A DNA stretch of 64,000 bases from Poseidonocella sp. HB161398 (GCF_005870025.1 NZ_VATA01000023.1:36719-100718); one strand, 5' to 3'; numbered from the stretch's first letter, positions 36,597 to 45,555 are shown. The notes: a model not told the origin generated them from the sequence alone. A program made the numbers and translations.

Positions 36597-37148
36597 TCAC
36601 GCTGCCGGATCATAGGCGTCGGGTTTCGGCCAGTGCCAGTTGCGCAAACTGCGGGGCTTGCCGCGCAGGATGATCGCCTCGGTCGGGCAGACCTCCACGC
36701 AGGCCTCGCAGCCGATGCAGGCATCGTTGACCACCGTGTGGATCTGCTTGGCCGCGCCGATGATCGCGTCGGTCGGGCAGCGCTTGAAGCACTTGGTGCA
36801 GCCGGTGCAGTGGTCCTCGAAGATGAAGGCGACCACCGGCTCCTGCTCGACGAAGCCGCCGGCATCCGCGCCGCCGCCGCAATCGACGCCCATGATGCCG
36901 GCCAGCTTCATCGCGGTCTCGCGCCCGCCCGGCGGGCAGAGCGTCACCGGCGCCGTGCCCCCGGCCACGGCCTCGGCGGCGCCGCGGCAGCCGGGAAACG
37001 AGCACTGGCCGCAATTGGTGCCCGGCAGGGCTTCTTCGATTTCGTCGACGATCGGCGGGGTTTCGACATGGAACTTCCGCGCGGCGACGCCGAGCACGAC
37101 CCCGAGGCCGAGGCCGAGAGCGGACATGGAGGCGATGGCTGCGATCAT
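36597..37148 (-). CDS. rnfB: Rnf complex ferredoxin subunit RnfB
   Basis: This 183-residue protein has a single N-terminal membrane helix. A [4Fe-4S] domain of the Fe-S type follows (GTNCGQCSFPGC...LCPPGG). Two ferredoxin-type clusters come next, CTGCTKCFKRCP and CIGCEACVEVCP. It is thought to hand electrons to soluble ferredoxin such as FdxN. It is separated from rnfA and rnfC by 10 bases each, within one operon. Confidence 0.95.
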   Translation of the reverse strand: MIAAIASMSALGLGLGVVLGVAARKFHVETPPIVDEIEEALPGTNCGQCSFPGCRGAAEAVAGGTAPVTLCPPGGRETAMKLAGIMGVDCGGGADAGGFVEQEPVVAFIFEDHCTGCTKCFKRCPTDAIIGAAKQIHTVVNDACIGCEACVEVCPTEAIILRGKPRSLRNWHWPKPDAYDPAA

Positions 37149-37158
37149 GGATGCGTCC

Positions 37159-37740
37159 TCAATTGGCGACGAGGCCGGCGAAGCCCATGAAGGCCATGGA
37201 CAGGAGGCCGGCAGTGATGAAGGCGATGGGCGGGCCCTGGAACGGCCCGGGGATGGCGGTGCGGGCCATGCGCTCGCGCATGCCGGCGAAGATCACCATG
37301 ACCAGCGTGAATCCCGCCGCCGAGCCGAAGCCGTAAAGCAGCGACTGGGCGAAATCGTGCTCTTCCTGGATGTTCAGCAGCGCCACCCCCAGCACCGCGC
37401 AGTTGGTGGTGATCAGCGGCAGGTAGATGCCCAGCCCGCGATAGAGCCCGGGGCTGACCTTGCGGATGACGATCTCGGTGAACTGCACGATGGCGGCGAT
37501 CACCAGGATGAAGGAAAGGATGCGCAGGAATTCCAGCCCGAGCGGCCGCAGGAGCAGCGTCTCCACCACCCAGGAGGAGGCCGCGGCCAGGGTCAGCACG
37601 AAGGTCGTCGCCAGCCCCATGCCGATCGCGGCGTCGAGCTTGCGCGAGACGCCCATGAACGGGCAGAGCCCGAGGAATTTCACCAGGACGACATTGTTCA
37701 CGAGGGCAGTGCCCAGGAGGATCATCAGATAGTCTTCCAT
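37159..37740 (-). CDS. rnfA: Rnf complex integral membrane subunit RnfA
   Basis: This 193-residue protein has six helices and the RnfA blocks [20 protein letters not shown] and [16 protein letters not shown]. It pairs with RnfE in the membrane. It is the first gene of the leftward operon rnfA-B-C-D-G-E-H. Its start codon is about 30 bases from the transcription start predicted from the sigma-54 promoter at 37782-37797. Confidence 0.96.
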   Translation of the reverse strand: MEDYLMILLGTALVNNVVLVKFLGLCPFMGVSRKLDAAIGMGLATTFVLTLAAASSWVVETLLLRPLGLEFLRILSFILVIAAIVQFTEIVIRKVSPGLYRGLGIYLPLITTNCAVLGVALLNIQEEHDFAQSLLYGFGSAAGFTLVMVIFAGMRERMARTAIPGPFQGPPIAFITAGLLSMAFMGFAGLVAN

Positions 37741-37781
37741 CGGCTCTCCAGTGGTGGCGGGGCGCGGTCTGGGGCTATCCA

Positions 37782-37797
37782 AGCACGGGACGTGCCA
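37782..37797 (-). promoter_or_regulatory. Sigma-54 promoter for the rnfABCDGEH operon
   Basis: Read leftward the site is TGGCACGTCCCGTGCT, with GG-N10-GC spacing (CC at 37795-37796 and GC at 37783-37784 on the plus strand). It is 42 bases ahead of the rnfA start codon and about 108 bases from the NifA-type palindrome at 37905. Confidence 0.78.
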
Positions 37798-37827
37798 TCT
37801 CCCGCGCCGGGCCGCCACGCGCGGACT

Positions 37828-37852
37828 CCCTCTCCCCTGGCGGGGGAGAGGG
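37828..37852. repeat. CCCTCTCCCC / GGGGAGAGGG hairpin element
   Basis: Perfect 10-base arms (37828-37837 and 37843-37852) flank a five-base loop, followed by a G-rich run. Elements of this type are scattered in intergenic DNA of many alphaproteobacteria. Here it lies between two divergent sigma-54 promoters and might affect DNA bending or only be a resident repeat. Confidence 0.6.
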
Positions 37853-37904
37853 CCGGGGCGAGGGGGCGCCAGCGACAGCGCGAGGGGCGCCCGGGACGGG
37901 GCGC

Positions 37905-37920
37905 TGTCGGATTTCCGACA
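37905..37920. promoter_or_regulatory. NifA-type upstream activator site shared by rnf and fprA promoters
   Basis: TGTCGGATTTCCGACA is a perfect palindrome with TGT-N10-ACA. It lies about 87 bases from the predicted fprA start and about 142 from the predicted rnfA transcript start. Both distances are normal for NifA enhancers. It shares 12 of 16 positions with the palindrome at 24596. Confidence 0.78.
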
Positions 37921-37972
37921 TTTTGTCAGCCGCACGGACCCGCAGCCCGCCCGGACCCCGCCGGGCCGGAGA

Positions 37973-37988
37973 TGGCACGGCGCATGCT
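37973..37988 (+). promoter_or_regulatory. Sigma-54 promoter for fprA-fdxC
   Basis: TGGCACGGCGCATGCT has GG (37974-37975) and GC (37986-37987) ten bases apart. It lies 41 bases before the GTG start of fprA, downstream of the NifA-type palindrome. Confidence 0.78.
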
Positions 37989-38029
37989 CGGTCCTCCGAA
38001 AGCCCCGCAGCCGCCAGGGAGTCCCGCCC

Positions 38030-39307
38030 GTGCCATCCGCGATCACGCTTGCCCGCCCCGGACCCGGCTCGCCCGTCGAGCTGGCGCCGGGCGTCCACTG
38101 GACCGGCGCGCTCGATCCCGGACTGCGGGTCTTCGACGTGATCCTGCGCACCGCCAACGGCACCACCTACAACGCCTATACCGTCCGCGGCAGCGCAGGC
38201 GTGGCGGTGATCGACACGGTCAAGGCCGAGTTCGCAGGCGCCTTCTTCGAGCGGCTCGAGCAGGTGGCGCGCTACGAGGAGATCACCGCGCTGGTGCTGA
38301 ACCATCTCGAGCCGGACCATACCGGCGCCGTGGCCGAGCTCCTGCGCCGCGCGCCGCAGGCCCGCATCCATGTCGCCCCGCGCGGGCTCGACATGCTGCG
38401 CGCGCTGCTGAAGGACGAGTTTGCCGATTACGAAGTGGTCCGCGTGCGCACCGGCGACACGGTCTCGCTCGGCGACCGCAGCCTGCGCTTCCTGACCACG
38501 CCCTATGTCCACTGGCCCGAGACGCAATGCACCTATCTCGAGGAGGAGGGGCTGCTCTTCACCTGCGACCTGATGGGCTGCCATTTCTGCGACGAGCGGC
38601 TCTTCAACGACGCGGTGGGCGATTTCCGCTTCTCGTTCGAATACTATTTCGACCATATCATGCGGCCCTTCCGCCGCCATGTCTCCGATGCGCTCGACCT
38701 GATCGAGCCCCTCGAGATCGCGATGATCGCCCCCGCCCACGGCCCGGTGCTGCGCAGCCACCCGCGCGAGTACATCACCCATTACCGCCGCCTCGTGACC
38801 AAGCGGCTGGCCTCGGAAGTCGCGCAGAAGACCCTGCTGATCTTCTATGTCAGCGCCTATGGCGCCACCTCGCAGATGGCCGCCGCGGTGGCCGAGGGCG
38901 CGGCGGAGAATGCCGATGTGCGGGTCTCGCTCTTCGATCTGGCGGTGGGCGAGGTCGCCCCCTTCGTCGATCTCGTGGAGGAGGCCGACGGCATCGTGCT
39001 CGGCACGCCGACGATCAACGGCGATGCGGTCAAGACGGTCTGGGACCTGCTGGCCTCCTTCGTCGATATCGAGACCAAGGGAAAGCTCGGCGGCGCCTTC
39101 GGCAGCTACGGCTGGACCGGCGAGGCCGTCGCCATGGTCGAGAGCCGCCTGCAGGGGCTGAAGATGCGCGTCCCGGTGAAGGGGCTGCGCATCAAGCTCC
39201 ACCCGACCGAACCCGAGCTCGAGGACTGCCGCGGCTTCGGCCGCCAGCTCTCGGCCCATCTCACCGGAACCGCGGAGCCGCGCGAGATCGATTTCGCCTC
39301 CCTCTGA
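38030..39307 (+). CDS. fprA: FprA-type flavodiiron protein (A-type flavoprotein)
   Basis: This 425-residue protein starts with GTG at 38030 after CAGGGAGTCCCGCCC. The N-terminal beta-lactamase-fold domain has all seven diiron ligands: H92, E94, D96, H97 (NHLEPDHTG), H161 (YVHWPETQ), D180 (FTCDLMG) and H237 (APAHGP). A flavodoxin domain follows from about residue 268 ([16 protein letters not shown]). Such proteins reduce O2 or NO. R. capsulatus has a nif-regulated FprA that interacts with a [2Fe-2S] ferredoxin, and fdxC is the next gene here. The NifA/sigma-54 elements upstream support the same regulation and a role in protecting or balancing nitrogenase electron flow. Confidence 0.92.
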   Translation: MPSAITLARPGPGSPVELAPGVHWTGALDPGLRVFDVILRTANGTTYNAYTVRGSAGVAVIDTVKAEFAGAFFERLEQVARYEEITALVLNHLEPDHTGAVAELLRRAPQARIHVAPRGLDMLRALLKDEFADYEVVRVRTGDTVSLGDRSLRFLTTPYVHWPETQCTYLEEEGLLFTCDLMGCHFCDERLFNDAVGDFRFSFEYYFDHIMRPFRRHVSDALDLIEPLEIAMIAPAHGPVLRSHPREYITHYRRLVTKRLASEVAQKTLLIFYVSAYGATSQMAAAVAEGAAENADVRVSLFDLAVGEVAPFVDLVEEADGIVLGTPTINGDAVKTVWDLLASFVDIETKGKLGGAFGSYGWTGEAVAMVESRLQGLKMRVPVKGLRIKLHPTEPELEDCRGFGRQLSAHLTGTAEPREIDFASL

Positions 39308-39313
39308 CCCTGA

Positions 39314-39613
<300 letters not shown>

Positions 39614-39643
39614 GATCCCTCACCGTCAGGAGGGTGTCCGCCT

Positions 39644-39676
39644 GCCCCGCGTCCGGTCCCGGCGCGGGGCTTTTTT
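39644..39676 (+). terminator. Rho-independent terminator after fdxC
   Basis: GCCCCGCG (39644-39651) and CGCGGGGC (39663-39670) form an eight-pair stem with an 11-base loop. Six T residues follow directly. It lies 30 bases after the fdxC stop. Confidence 0.85.
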
Positions 39677-39884
39677 CTGCCTGCACGGCCCTGTCTCCCG
39701 GTCCGGCCGGGATGATTTGCATCTACATTAATCTTTAGGCGGCAGGCTTCGGGCACTGCCCGCGCCTTCACCGCCGCGCCCGGCCGCGCCGGCTTTTTCC
39801 GCCGCCGCACGGCAAATAATCGTGGACAGGACCGGTTCCAGCCGGAATACATGAATAATCACGTTAATACGGGAGCGCACAGAC

Positions 39885-40826
39885 ATGACCCCGCCTCGCA
39901 TCGCCATCATCGGCGCCGGTGCCATCGGTTCGGTCCTGGCCGCGCGGCTCTGCGGGGCCGGGCTCGACGTGACGCTCGTCGCCCGCGGCGCGCGCCTGGA
40001 CGAGATCGCCCGCGACGGCATCCGCCTGGCCGACCTCACGGGGGCGCATCATGCCCGCCCGGCCGTGGCCACCGCGCTGCAGGAACCGGCCGACGCGCTG
40101 TTCCTCTGCGTCAAGGCGGCCGCGCTGGAACCGGCGATCCGCCAGAACCTGGCCGGGATCGGGCCGCAGACGCGGGTGATCCCGCTGGTCAACGGCATCC
40201 CCTGGTGGTTCTTCGACGATCTCGGCCATGCCGTCGAGGCGGTCGATCCCGGCGGCAGGCTCCTTTCCATGGTGCCCTTCGAGCAGATCGTCGGCGCGGT
40301 CACGATGATGACGGCCTCCTTCGGCGATGGCGGGCTGGTCTCGACCATTCCCCACCAGCTGGCGCTCGGGCCGACGGTGCCCGACGGGCCGCGGCCGGTC
40401 GACCTGGCCGATGCGCTCGACGCGGCGGGCATTGCCGTCGACCGCGCCGACTATGTCCGCCCGCTGGTCTGGCAGAAGCTCGGGCTGAACCTGGCGACCA
40501 ATCCGCTCTCGGCGCTGACCGGCGAGACGCTGGCCGAGATCGCCGCCAATCCCGCCAGCCTCGCCCGCGCCACCGCGCTTGCGCAGGAGCTGGAGGCGCT
40601 TGCCGCGGCCTGGGGCGCGCGAGTGGATGTCTCGGACGGGCTCGGCGCAAAGCTGGCCCGGGCGGGCGATTTCCGCACCTCCATGCTGCAGGACGCCGAG
40701 GCCGGGCGGCCGCTGGAGCTGGCGCCGATCGTCCATGCGCCGCTGGAACTGGCCGCCGCGCGCAGTATCCCCATGCCCGAAACCCGGCGCCTGCTGGCGG
40801 ATCTGACCGCCCGCCGCGCCGCCTGA
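39885..40826 (+). CDS. 2-dehydropantoate 2-reductase family oxidoreductase
   Basis: This 313-residue protein has an N-terminal NADP-binding motif, IAIIGAGAIGSVLAARL, and the ketopantoate reductase phrase VNGIPWWF. The catalytic-lysine segment WQKLGLNLATNPLSALTG is present. It could be PanE. Its operon with a class II aldolase, and the TRAP genes downstream, suggest instead a reductase of a sugar-acid or branched 2-keto acid catabolic route, as many PanE/ApbA homologues are. The start is ATG 39885 with ACGGGAG upstream. A relatively A+T-rich promoter region precedes it (39677-39884). Confidence 0.85.
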   Translation: MTPPRIAIIGAGAIGSVLAARLCGAGLDVTLVARGARLDEIARDGIRLADLTGAHHARPAVATALQEPADALFLCVKAAALEPAIRQNLAGIGPQTRVIPLVNGIPWWFFDDLGHAVEAVDPGGRLLSMVPFEQIVGAVTMMTASFGDGGLVSTIPHQLALGPTVPDGPRPVDLADALDAAGIAVDRADYVRPLVWQKLGLNLATNPLSALTGETLAEIAANPASLARATALAQELEALAAAWGARVDVSDGLGAKLARAGDFRTSMLQDAEAGRPLELAPIVHAPLELAAARSIPMPETRRLLADLTARRAA

Positions 40827-40839
40827 TCCGGAGACCGAC

Positions 40840-41595
40840 ATGACCCTCCAGACCCCCGAGCTGGCGCAGGCGAAGACCGAGGCGGAGCTGCGCGTGCAGC
40901 TTGCCGATTTCTACCATCTGGTCAGCTATCTCGGCTGGACGGAGCTGATCTTCAACCACATCTCGGTGCGCGTCCCGGGCGAGGGCCATGCCTATCTGGT
41001 GAATCCGTTCGGGCTGCATTACGACGAGGTCACGCCCGAGAACCTCCTCAAGGTCGGCGTCGACGGCCGCAAGATCGAGGACAGCCCCTTTGACGCGAAC
41101 CCCGCGGGCTTCGCGCTGCATGGCGTGATCCACGAGCACCGCGCCGATGTCGGCTGCGTCGCCCATACCCACACCACCCCGATCAGCGCCATCACGCTGA
41201 AGGAGGGCGGGTTCGAGCATGACAGCTTCTACGGCGCGCAGCTCTTCGGCCGGGTCGGCTACCACGCCTTCGAGGGCATCACCCTCTATGACGAGGAACG
41301 GGCGCGGATGCTGGCCTCGCTCGGCGACAGGCACGTGCTGGTGCTGCGCAACCACGGCATCGCAGTCTGCGAGGCGGATATCCCGCGCACCTTCATGCTG
41401 CTCTGGACAGTGCAGCGCGCCGCCGAGATCCAGTGCGCCGCCAATGGCCTGCCCGGCGCGAACACGCCGCTGCCCGCCGAGATCAAGGAGAAATGCGCCA
41501 ATGATGCCAAGCGGCTGGTCGATGGCGCGCGCTTCGCCGAGCTGCTCTTCGACGCGATGGTGCGCAAGATGAAGCGGGACCGCGGCGCGGCCTGA
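40840..41595 (+). CDS. Class II aldolase/adducin family protein
   Basis: This 251-residue protein has the zinc ligands of the family in AHTHTTPISAI (H-x-H) and LRNHGIAVC. It also has FNHISVRVPGE and VNPFGLHYDEV, the usual phosphate/substrate region. It is more similar to adducin-like class II proteins than to fuculose-1-phosphate aldolase. It is 13 bases after the PanE-like gene and ends at a strong terminator. It may split or decarboxylate a compound taken up by the TRAP system. Confidence 0.85.
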   Translation: MTLQTPELAQAKTEAELRVQLADFYHLVSYLGWTELIFNHISVRVPGEGHAYLVNPFGLHYDEVTPENLLKVGVDGRKIEDSPFDANPAGFALHGVIHEHRADVGCVAHTHTTPISAITLKEGGFEHDSFYGAQLFGRVGYHAFEGITLYDEERARMLASLGDRHVLVLRNHGIAVCEADIPRTFMLLWTVQRAAEIQCAANGLPGANTPLPAEIKEKCANDAKRLVDGARFAELLFDAMVRKMKRDRGAA

Positions 41596-41602
41596 GTCGT
41601 CC

Positions 41603-41629
41603 GGGCGGGCTTCGCGGCCCGCCCTTTTT
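41603..41629 (+). terminator. Rho-independent terminator after the aldolase gene
   Basis: GGGCGGGC (41603-41610), loop TTCGCG and GCCCGCCC (41617-41624) are followed by TTTTT. It separates the reductase/aldolase unit from the TRAP genes. Confidence 0.88.
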
Positions 41630-41781
41630 GCAGGCGAGATGCCCCGCTGGAAGCATCTGCCCGCAAATCCGGCAAGGCCAGGCACAAGGGCCGCCGGGAT
41701 ACGGATGCGGCGCCGCGGGAAAAGGCCGAAGGGTCGACCGTCGGCGCCAGACGACAGATTCAATTCAACAGGGAAACATCC

Positions 41782-42795
41782 ATGACCATGACCCGGCTGG
41801 CCCCCGCGGCCCTCGCCCTCGCCTTTGCCCTTCCCGCCCAGGCGGAAGTGAAGCTGACCGTCGCCAACTGGCTGCCGCCCTCCCATCCGCTGGTCTCCGA
41901 GGTGATCGTGCCGATGACCGAGCAGATCAGCGAGGCCACCGGCGGCAATGTCGCGCCGATGATCCTGCCCGCCCCGCTGGGCCCGCCGCCGGCGCATTTC
42001 GACTTTGCGGTCAACGGCGTCGCCGACATCACCTTCGGCGTGCAGGGCTATTCGCCGGGCCGGTTCAAGACCACCAACCTGGCCGAGCTGCCCTTCCTCG
42101 GCGACAGCGCCGAGGCCATGTCGGTCGCCTACTGGCGCACCTGGGACGCGATGCTGAAGGACGCGGGCGAATACGACCAAGTCAAGGTGCTGGCGGTCTT
42201 CACCCATGGCCCGGGCGAGATCTTCATCCGCGAGGGCGACGTGGCCGATCCGGACGTGCTGACCGGGACCAAGCTGCGCGTCGGCGGCGGCATCGTCCAC
42301 GAGGTCGCCACCACGCTGGGCGCCGTGCCGGTCGAGGGCCCCTCCTCCAAGGCCTACGAGCTGCTGAGCCAGGGCGTCGCCGACGGCATCCTCTTCCCCT
42401 ATGAATCCGTCAACTTCTTCGGCCTGATCCCGCAGCTGAAGGAAGGCATCTCGGTGCCAGGCGGGCTCTACAACACCTCCTTCTACATTGTCATGAACAA
42501 GGCGAAATGGGACAGCCTGAGCGCCGAGGACCAGGCCGCGATCGACGGCGTGACCGGCGAGGCGCTGGCGCGCATGGCCGGGCAGATGTGGGATCGCGCC
42601 GATGCCAAGGGGCTGGAGGCGATGGAGGGCAAGCTGGCCGTGACCCCCGCCACCGACGCGCAGATCGACGCCTGGACGGCGGCGCTGCAGCCGGTGGTCG
42701 ACGCCAAGCTGGCCGAACTGGCCGAGACCGGCGTCGATGCCGATGCCGCGCTGGCGATGTTCCGCGACGAGATCGCAAAGGCCGAAGCCGAATGA
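41782..42795 (+). CDS. TRAP transporter substrate-binding protein (DctP family)
   Basis: The 337-residue protein starts with a cleavable signal peptide (ALALAFALPAQA). The mature part begins EVKLTVANWLPPSHPL, the standard DctP-family start, with FAVNGVADITFGVQGYSPGRF following. It is the periplasmic receptor of the TRAP system encoded by the next two genes, and its stop overlaps the start of the small permease by four bases. The ligand is unknown. The upstream reductase and aldolase suggest a hydroxylated organic acid. Confidence 0.92.
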   Translation: MTMTRLAPAALALAFALPAQAEVKLTVANWLPPSHPLVSEVIVPMTEQISEATGGNVAPMILPAPLGPPPAHFDFAVNGVADITFGVQGYSPGRFKTTNLAELPFLGDSAEAMSVAYWRTWDAMLKDAGEYDQVKVLAVFTHGPGEIFIREGDVADPDVLTGTKLRVGGGIVHEVATTLGAVPVEGPSSKAYELLSQGVADGILFPYESVNFFGLIPQLKEGISVPGGLYNTSFYIVMNKAKWDSLSAEDQAAIDGVTGEALARMAGQMWDRADAKGLEAMEGKLAVTPATDAQIDAWTAALQPVVDAKLAELAETGVDADAALAMFRDEIAKAEAE

Positions 42796-43328
42796 CGCAG
42801 AGCCCCGCCGATCCGATGGCGCGGGGGCCCGGGGCGGCGATGTCCCCCGGGCCGGGCCATGCGCTCTGGCCCCGGCGCCTGCTGGCGGGGCTCTGCGGCG
42901 CGATCCTGCTGGCGATGATGGGGCTGACGGTGGTCGACGTGCTCGGCCGCTACCTCTTCAACCATCCGCTCAACGGCGCCACGGAACTGACCGAGCTGCT
43001 CCTGGTCTCGGTCATCTTCCTCGGCCTGCCGGCGGTCTGCCTCGATGACGAGCAGGTCACGGTCGACCTCCTGGTCTCGGCCTTCCCGGACTGGGTCCAG
43101 CCCTGGCGCAAGGCGGCCCTGGCGCTGGTCTCGGCGACCGTGCTGGGGGTGGTGGCCTGGCGGCTCTGGCTGCACGGCGCGCAGATCGCGGGCTACAATT
43201 CCGTGACCAACTCGCTGCGCATCCCGGTGGCGCCCTTCGCCTACGGCACGGCGGTCTGCACCGCCGCCTCGGTGCCCGTGACCCTCTATGTCGCCATCCG
43301 CGACCTCGCGCGCAGCCTCAGGACCTGA
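42792..43328 (+). CDS. TRAP transporter small permease (DctQ family)
   Basis: This 178-residue protein has four membrane helices and the DctQ phrases TVVDVLGRYLFNHPLNGATELTE and DDEQVTVDLLV. Start: ATG 42792, translationally coupled to the receptor gene. Confidence 0.92.
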   Translation: MTQSPADPMARGPGAAMSPGPGHALWPRRLLAGLCGAILLAMMGLTVVDVLGRYLFNHPLNGATELTELLLVSVIFLGLPAVCLDDEQVTVDLLVSAFPDWVQPWRKAALALVSATVLGVVAWRLWLHGAQIAGYNSVTNSLRIPVAPFAYGTAVCTAASVPVTLYVAIRDLARSLRT

Positions 43329-43331
43329 TCG

Positions 43332-44630
43332 ATGGACTTCCTCGCCTCCTGGCCCGTCGGCATGGGCGTCTTCTTCGCGGCGGTGCTCCTGGGCATGCCG
43401 ATCGCCTTCGCGCTGACCGCCATCGGCGTCCTCGGCACGGCGGCGGTCATCGGCTGGACGCCCGCGCTGTCGCTCTTGTCGACGACCTTCTTCGAGCAGG
43501 GCCGCGCCTATAACCTGTCGGTGCTGCCGCTCTTCCTGATGATGGGGAATTTCGTCGTCCAGTCGGGCATCGCGCGCGATCTCTACGACGCGGCCCATGC
43601 CTGGCTGCGCCACCGCAAGGGCGGGCTCGCCATGGCGACGGTGATCGCCTGCGGCGGCTTCTCCTCGGTCTGCGGCTCCTCGATGGCGACGGCGGCCACC
43701 ATGTCGAAGATCGCCCTGCCCTCGATGCGCCGCTTCGGCTATCCCGACGACCTCTCGACCGCCTCGATCGCCGCGGGCGGTACGCTGGGCATCCTGATCC
43801 CGCCCTCGGTGATCCTGGTCTTCTACGGGATCATGACCCAGCAGGATATCGGCAAGCTCTTCCTGGCGGGCATCATTCCCGGGATCATCGGCGTGCTGGG
43901 CTATGCCGCCGCCGTCGCCATCTCGGTGAAGATGCGCGGCATCGCGCTGGCCACCGAGCCGAAGCTGCCGCTGGCCGGGCGGCTCCGCGCGCTGCGCGGC
44001 ACGGCCGGGGCGCTGGTGCTCTTCGTCTTCGTGATGGGCGGCATCTACCTGGGCGTCTTCACCCCGACCGAGAGCGCGGGGATGGGCGCGGCCGGCGCGC
44101 TGCTGCTGACGCTCCTGTCGGGCAAGTTCACGCTGGCGGGCATGGTCGCGACCCTCTTCGACACGGCGAAGACCACGGCGATGATGTTCTTCATCCTCTT
44201 CGGCGCGCTGACCTTCACCAACTACGTCAACCTCTCGGGGATGACGGCGGACATGCAGGCGCTGGTGACGGTCTTCGGCTCCGGGCCGGTGCCGGTGATC
44301 CTGACGATCCTGGCGATCTACCTGGTGCTGGGCTGCGTGCTCGAGGGGCTGTCGATGATCATGCTGACTGTGCCGATCTTCTATCCGGTGGTGGCGGCGC
44401 AGGGCTTCGACCTGATCTGGTTCGGCGTCTTCGTCGTGGTCATCACCGAGATCAGCTACATCACCCCGCCGGTCGGGATGAACGCCTTCGTGCTGCGCTC
44501 GGTGGTCAAGGACGTGGAGCTGAAGACGATCTTCCGCGGGCTCGGCCCTTTCGTCGCGATGGACGTGCTGCGCGTCGCGCTGCTCATCGCGGTGCCGGGG
44601 ATCGTGCTGCTGCTGCCCTCGCAGATGTAG
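43332..44630 (+). CDS. TRAP transporter large permease (DctM family)
   Basis: This 432-residue protein has about twelve helices and typical DctM phrases: LPLFLMMGNFVVQSGIARDLYD, CGGFSSVCGSSMATAATM, GILIPPSVILVFYGI and TPPVGMNAFVLRS. It catalyses Na+-driven uptake with the two preceding proteins. It begins three bases after the small permease stop. Confidence 0.94.
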   Translation: MDFLASWPVGMGVFFAAVLLGMPIAFALTAIGVLGTAAVIGWTPALSLLSTTFFEQGRAYNLSVLPLFLMMGNFVVQSGIARDLYDAAHAWLRHRKGGLAMATVIACGGFSSVCGSSMATAATMSKIALPSMRRFGYPDDLSTASIAAGGTLGILIPPSVILVFYGIMTQQDIGKLFLAGIIPGIIGVLGYAAAVAISVKMRGIALATEPKLPLAGRLRALRGTAGALVLFVFVMGGIYLGVFTPTESAGMGAAGALLLTLLSGKFTLAGMVATLFDTAKTTAMMFFILFGALTFTNYVNLSGMTADMQALVTVFGSGPVPVILTILAIYLVLGCVLEGLSMIMLTVPIFYPVVAAQGFDLIWFGVFVVVITEISYITPPVGMNAFVLRSVVKDVELKTIFRGLGPFVAMDVLRVALLIAVPGIVLLLPSQM

Positions 44631-44638
44631 GCCGGTTG

Positions 44639-44660
44639 CTGCCGCCCTCCGGGGCGGCAG
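44639..44660 (+). terminator. Hairpin after the TRAP operon
   Basis: CTGCCGCC (44639-44646) and GGCGGCAG (44653-44660) form a strong stem just after the dctM stop. No T tract follows, so it may stabilise the transcript end rather than terminate. Confidence 0.45.
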
Positions 44661-44735
44661 ACCTGCATCCATTGCATGGCCAAATCGCGCCAGCCGCAGG
44701 CTGCGCCTGTGCAGGTTCCAAGATGGGCATGCCGG

Positions 44736-44842
44736 AAAAAAAAGAAGCGCGGCGGCCCAGGGAGGAGGAGGGGCCACCGCGCAATTCCAAGGCTCAGGGA
44801 GGAGGAGGAGCCAATGGAAACTCTTTCGCACGTCGCCGTGCG
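44736..44842 (-). ncRNA. Candidate CcsR / alpha-r14-type sRNA with two CUCCUCC loops
   Basis: Read leftward, the first hairpin (44785-44819) has arms UUCCA/UGGAA and GGCUC/GAGCC around a loop of CUCCUCCUCCCU. The second hairpin (44747-44782) has 11-base arms GCGCGGUGGCC and GGCCGCCGCGC around CCUCCUCCUCCC. It is followed by a U-rich tract of eight A on the plus strand (44736-44743), which acts as its terminator. One arm pair is G-U on this strand but C-A on the other, which supports leftward transcription. Two anti-Shine-Dalgarno loops with a terminator are the hallmark of the alphaproteobacterial CcsR/alpha-r14 sRNAs. No DUF1127 gene is linked. Confidence 0.75.
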
Positions 44843-44848
44843 GTGAGA

Positions 44849-44880
44849 GAGATATGCGATTGCAGGTGCAGAATCGCAAG
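44849..44880 (-). promoter_or_regulatory. RpoH-like promoter for the sRNA
   Basis: Read leftward, CTTGCGA (from 44880) is followed after 14 bases by TCGCATATC (ending near 44850). This resembles the heat-shock sigma consensus (CTTG... 13-15 ...CCCCATAT). RpoHI/RpoHII control CcsR RNAs in R. sphaeroides. The predicted start is near 44842. Confidence 0.5.
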
Positions 44881-44941
44881 AGGTCCTTCGGAAAATCTGC
44901 CTTGCGCCTGACGCATGGCTTGCCGGGCCAAGCGCGGTGGG

Positions 44942-45400
44942 TCAGATGCGCTCCAGCTCCGCGCGCTCGCGGTCGAGCATGAGGTTGATCGCCTCGGGGC
45001 TGAAGGGCTTCATCAGGCTCGGCCCGACCGAGAGGTCGCGCGCCCGCGCCATCAGGCTGGCGGTCAGCACATGGGCGCCGTTCAGCGCCGTGGCAAAGCG
45101 CAGCCGCATCGGCCGCCGCAGCGCCGCGATCGCCGCCAGCGCACCCTCGCATTCGGGATGGATCAGGTCGGCGTCGATCAGCAGCAGCACCGGTTCGTCC
45201 CCGTCGCGGAGCGCCAGCGCCATGGACCCGCTATCGGCGAAGACCCGGCAGGCCCAGCCATGCGAGTCGCCGAAGGCGGCGAGAACCTCGGCAATGCCGG
45301 CATCCGGCTCGATTATGATCAGGCTGGGGCGGCTCGCGGCGTGCTGCGATGCTGCGGCGCACGCAGTGCTGTTCCCGGAAGCGACTGGTCTCAAATCCAT
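44942..45400 (-). CDS. Receiver-domain-like protein
   Basis: This 152-residue single-domain protein resembles a response-regulator receiver: IIIEPDAG with acidic residues near position 31-33, LLLIDADLIHPE with D76 as probable phosphoacceptor, and SLMKPFSPEA with the conserved Lys-Pro. The match is weaker than for the next receiver gene, and a T/S switch residue is not obvious. The ATG at 45400 overlaps a TATAAT-like sequence and has no clear ribosome binding site, so the start is uncertain. No output domain is present. It lies in line with the HWE kinase gene and may be its second phosphorylation target. Confidence 0.65.
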   Translation of the reverse strand: MDLRPVASGNSTACAAASQHAASRPSLIIIEPDAGIAEVLAAFGDSHGWACRVFADSGSMALALRDGDEPVLLLIDADLIHPECEGALAAIAALRRPMRLRFATALNGAHVLTASLMARARDLSVGPSLMKPFSPEAINLMLDRERAELERI

Positions 45401-45555
45401 TATACCGAACTGTCTAATCGGGTGTTTCCTTGGAAGGGAAAACTACCACCGGTTGCAATTTCGGGTCAATCACGGATCCAGGACGGCCGATTATGTAACT
45501 TTCTGAAAACTCGCGTGAACAGCACAGCGCCCGACCCGGGGGCCCGGCGCGCCGG

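Noticed and set aside
42483..45152. An 889-residue minus-strand frame crossing the TRAP genes and the sRNA region
   Set aside because: It runs antisense to three standard TRAP genes and consists of low-complexity Arg/His/Asp/Gln sequence without any motif.
45401..45480. GGAAAC-N16-CGGTAT as an EcfG-type stress promoter for the receiver gene
   Set aside because: The -10 part departs from the CGTT consensus, and a TATAAT sequence overlaps the start codon. Neither can be preferred from sequence alone.
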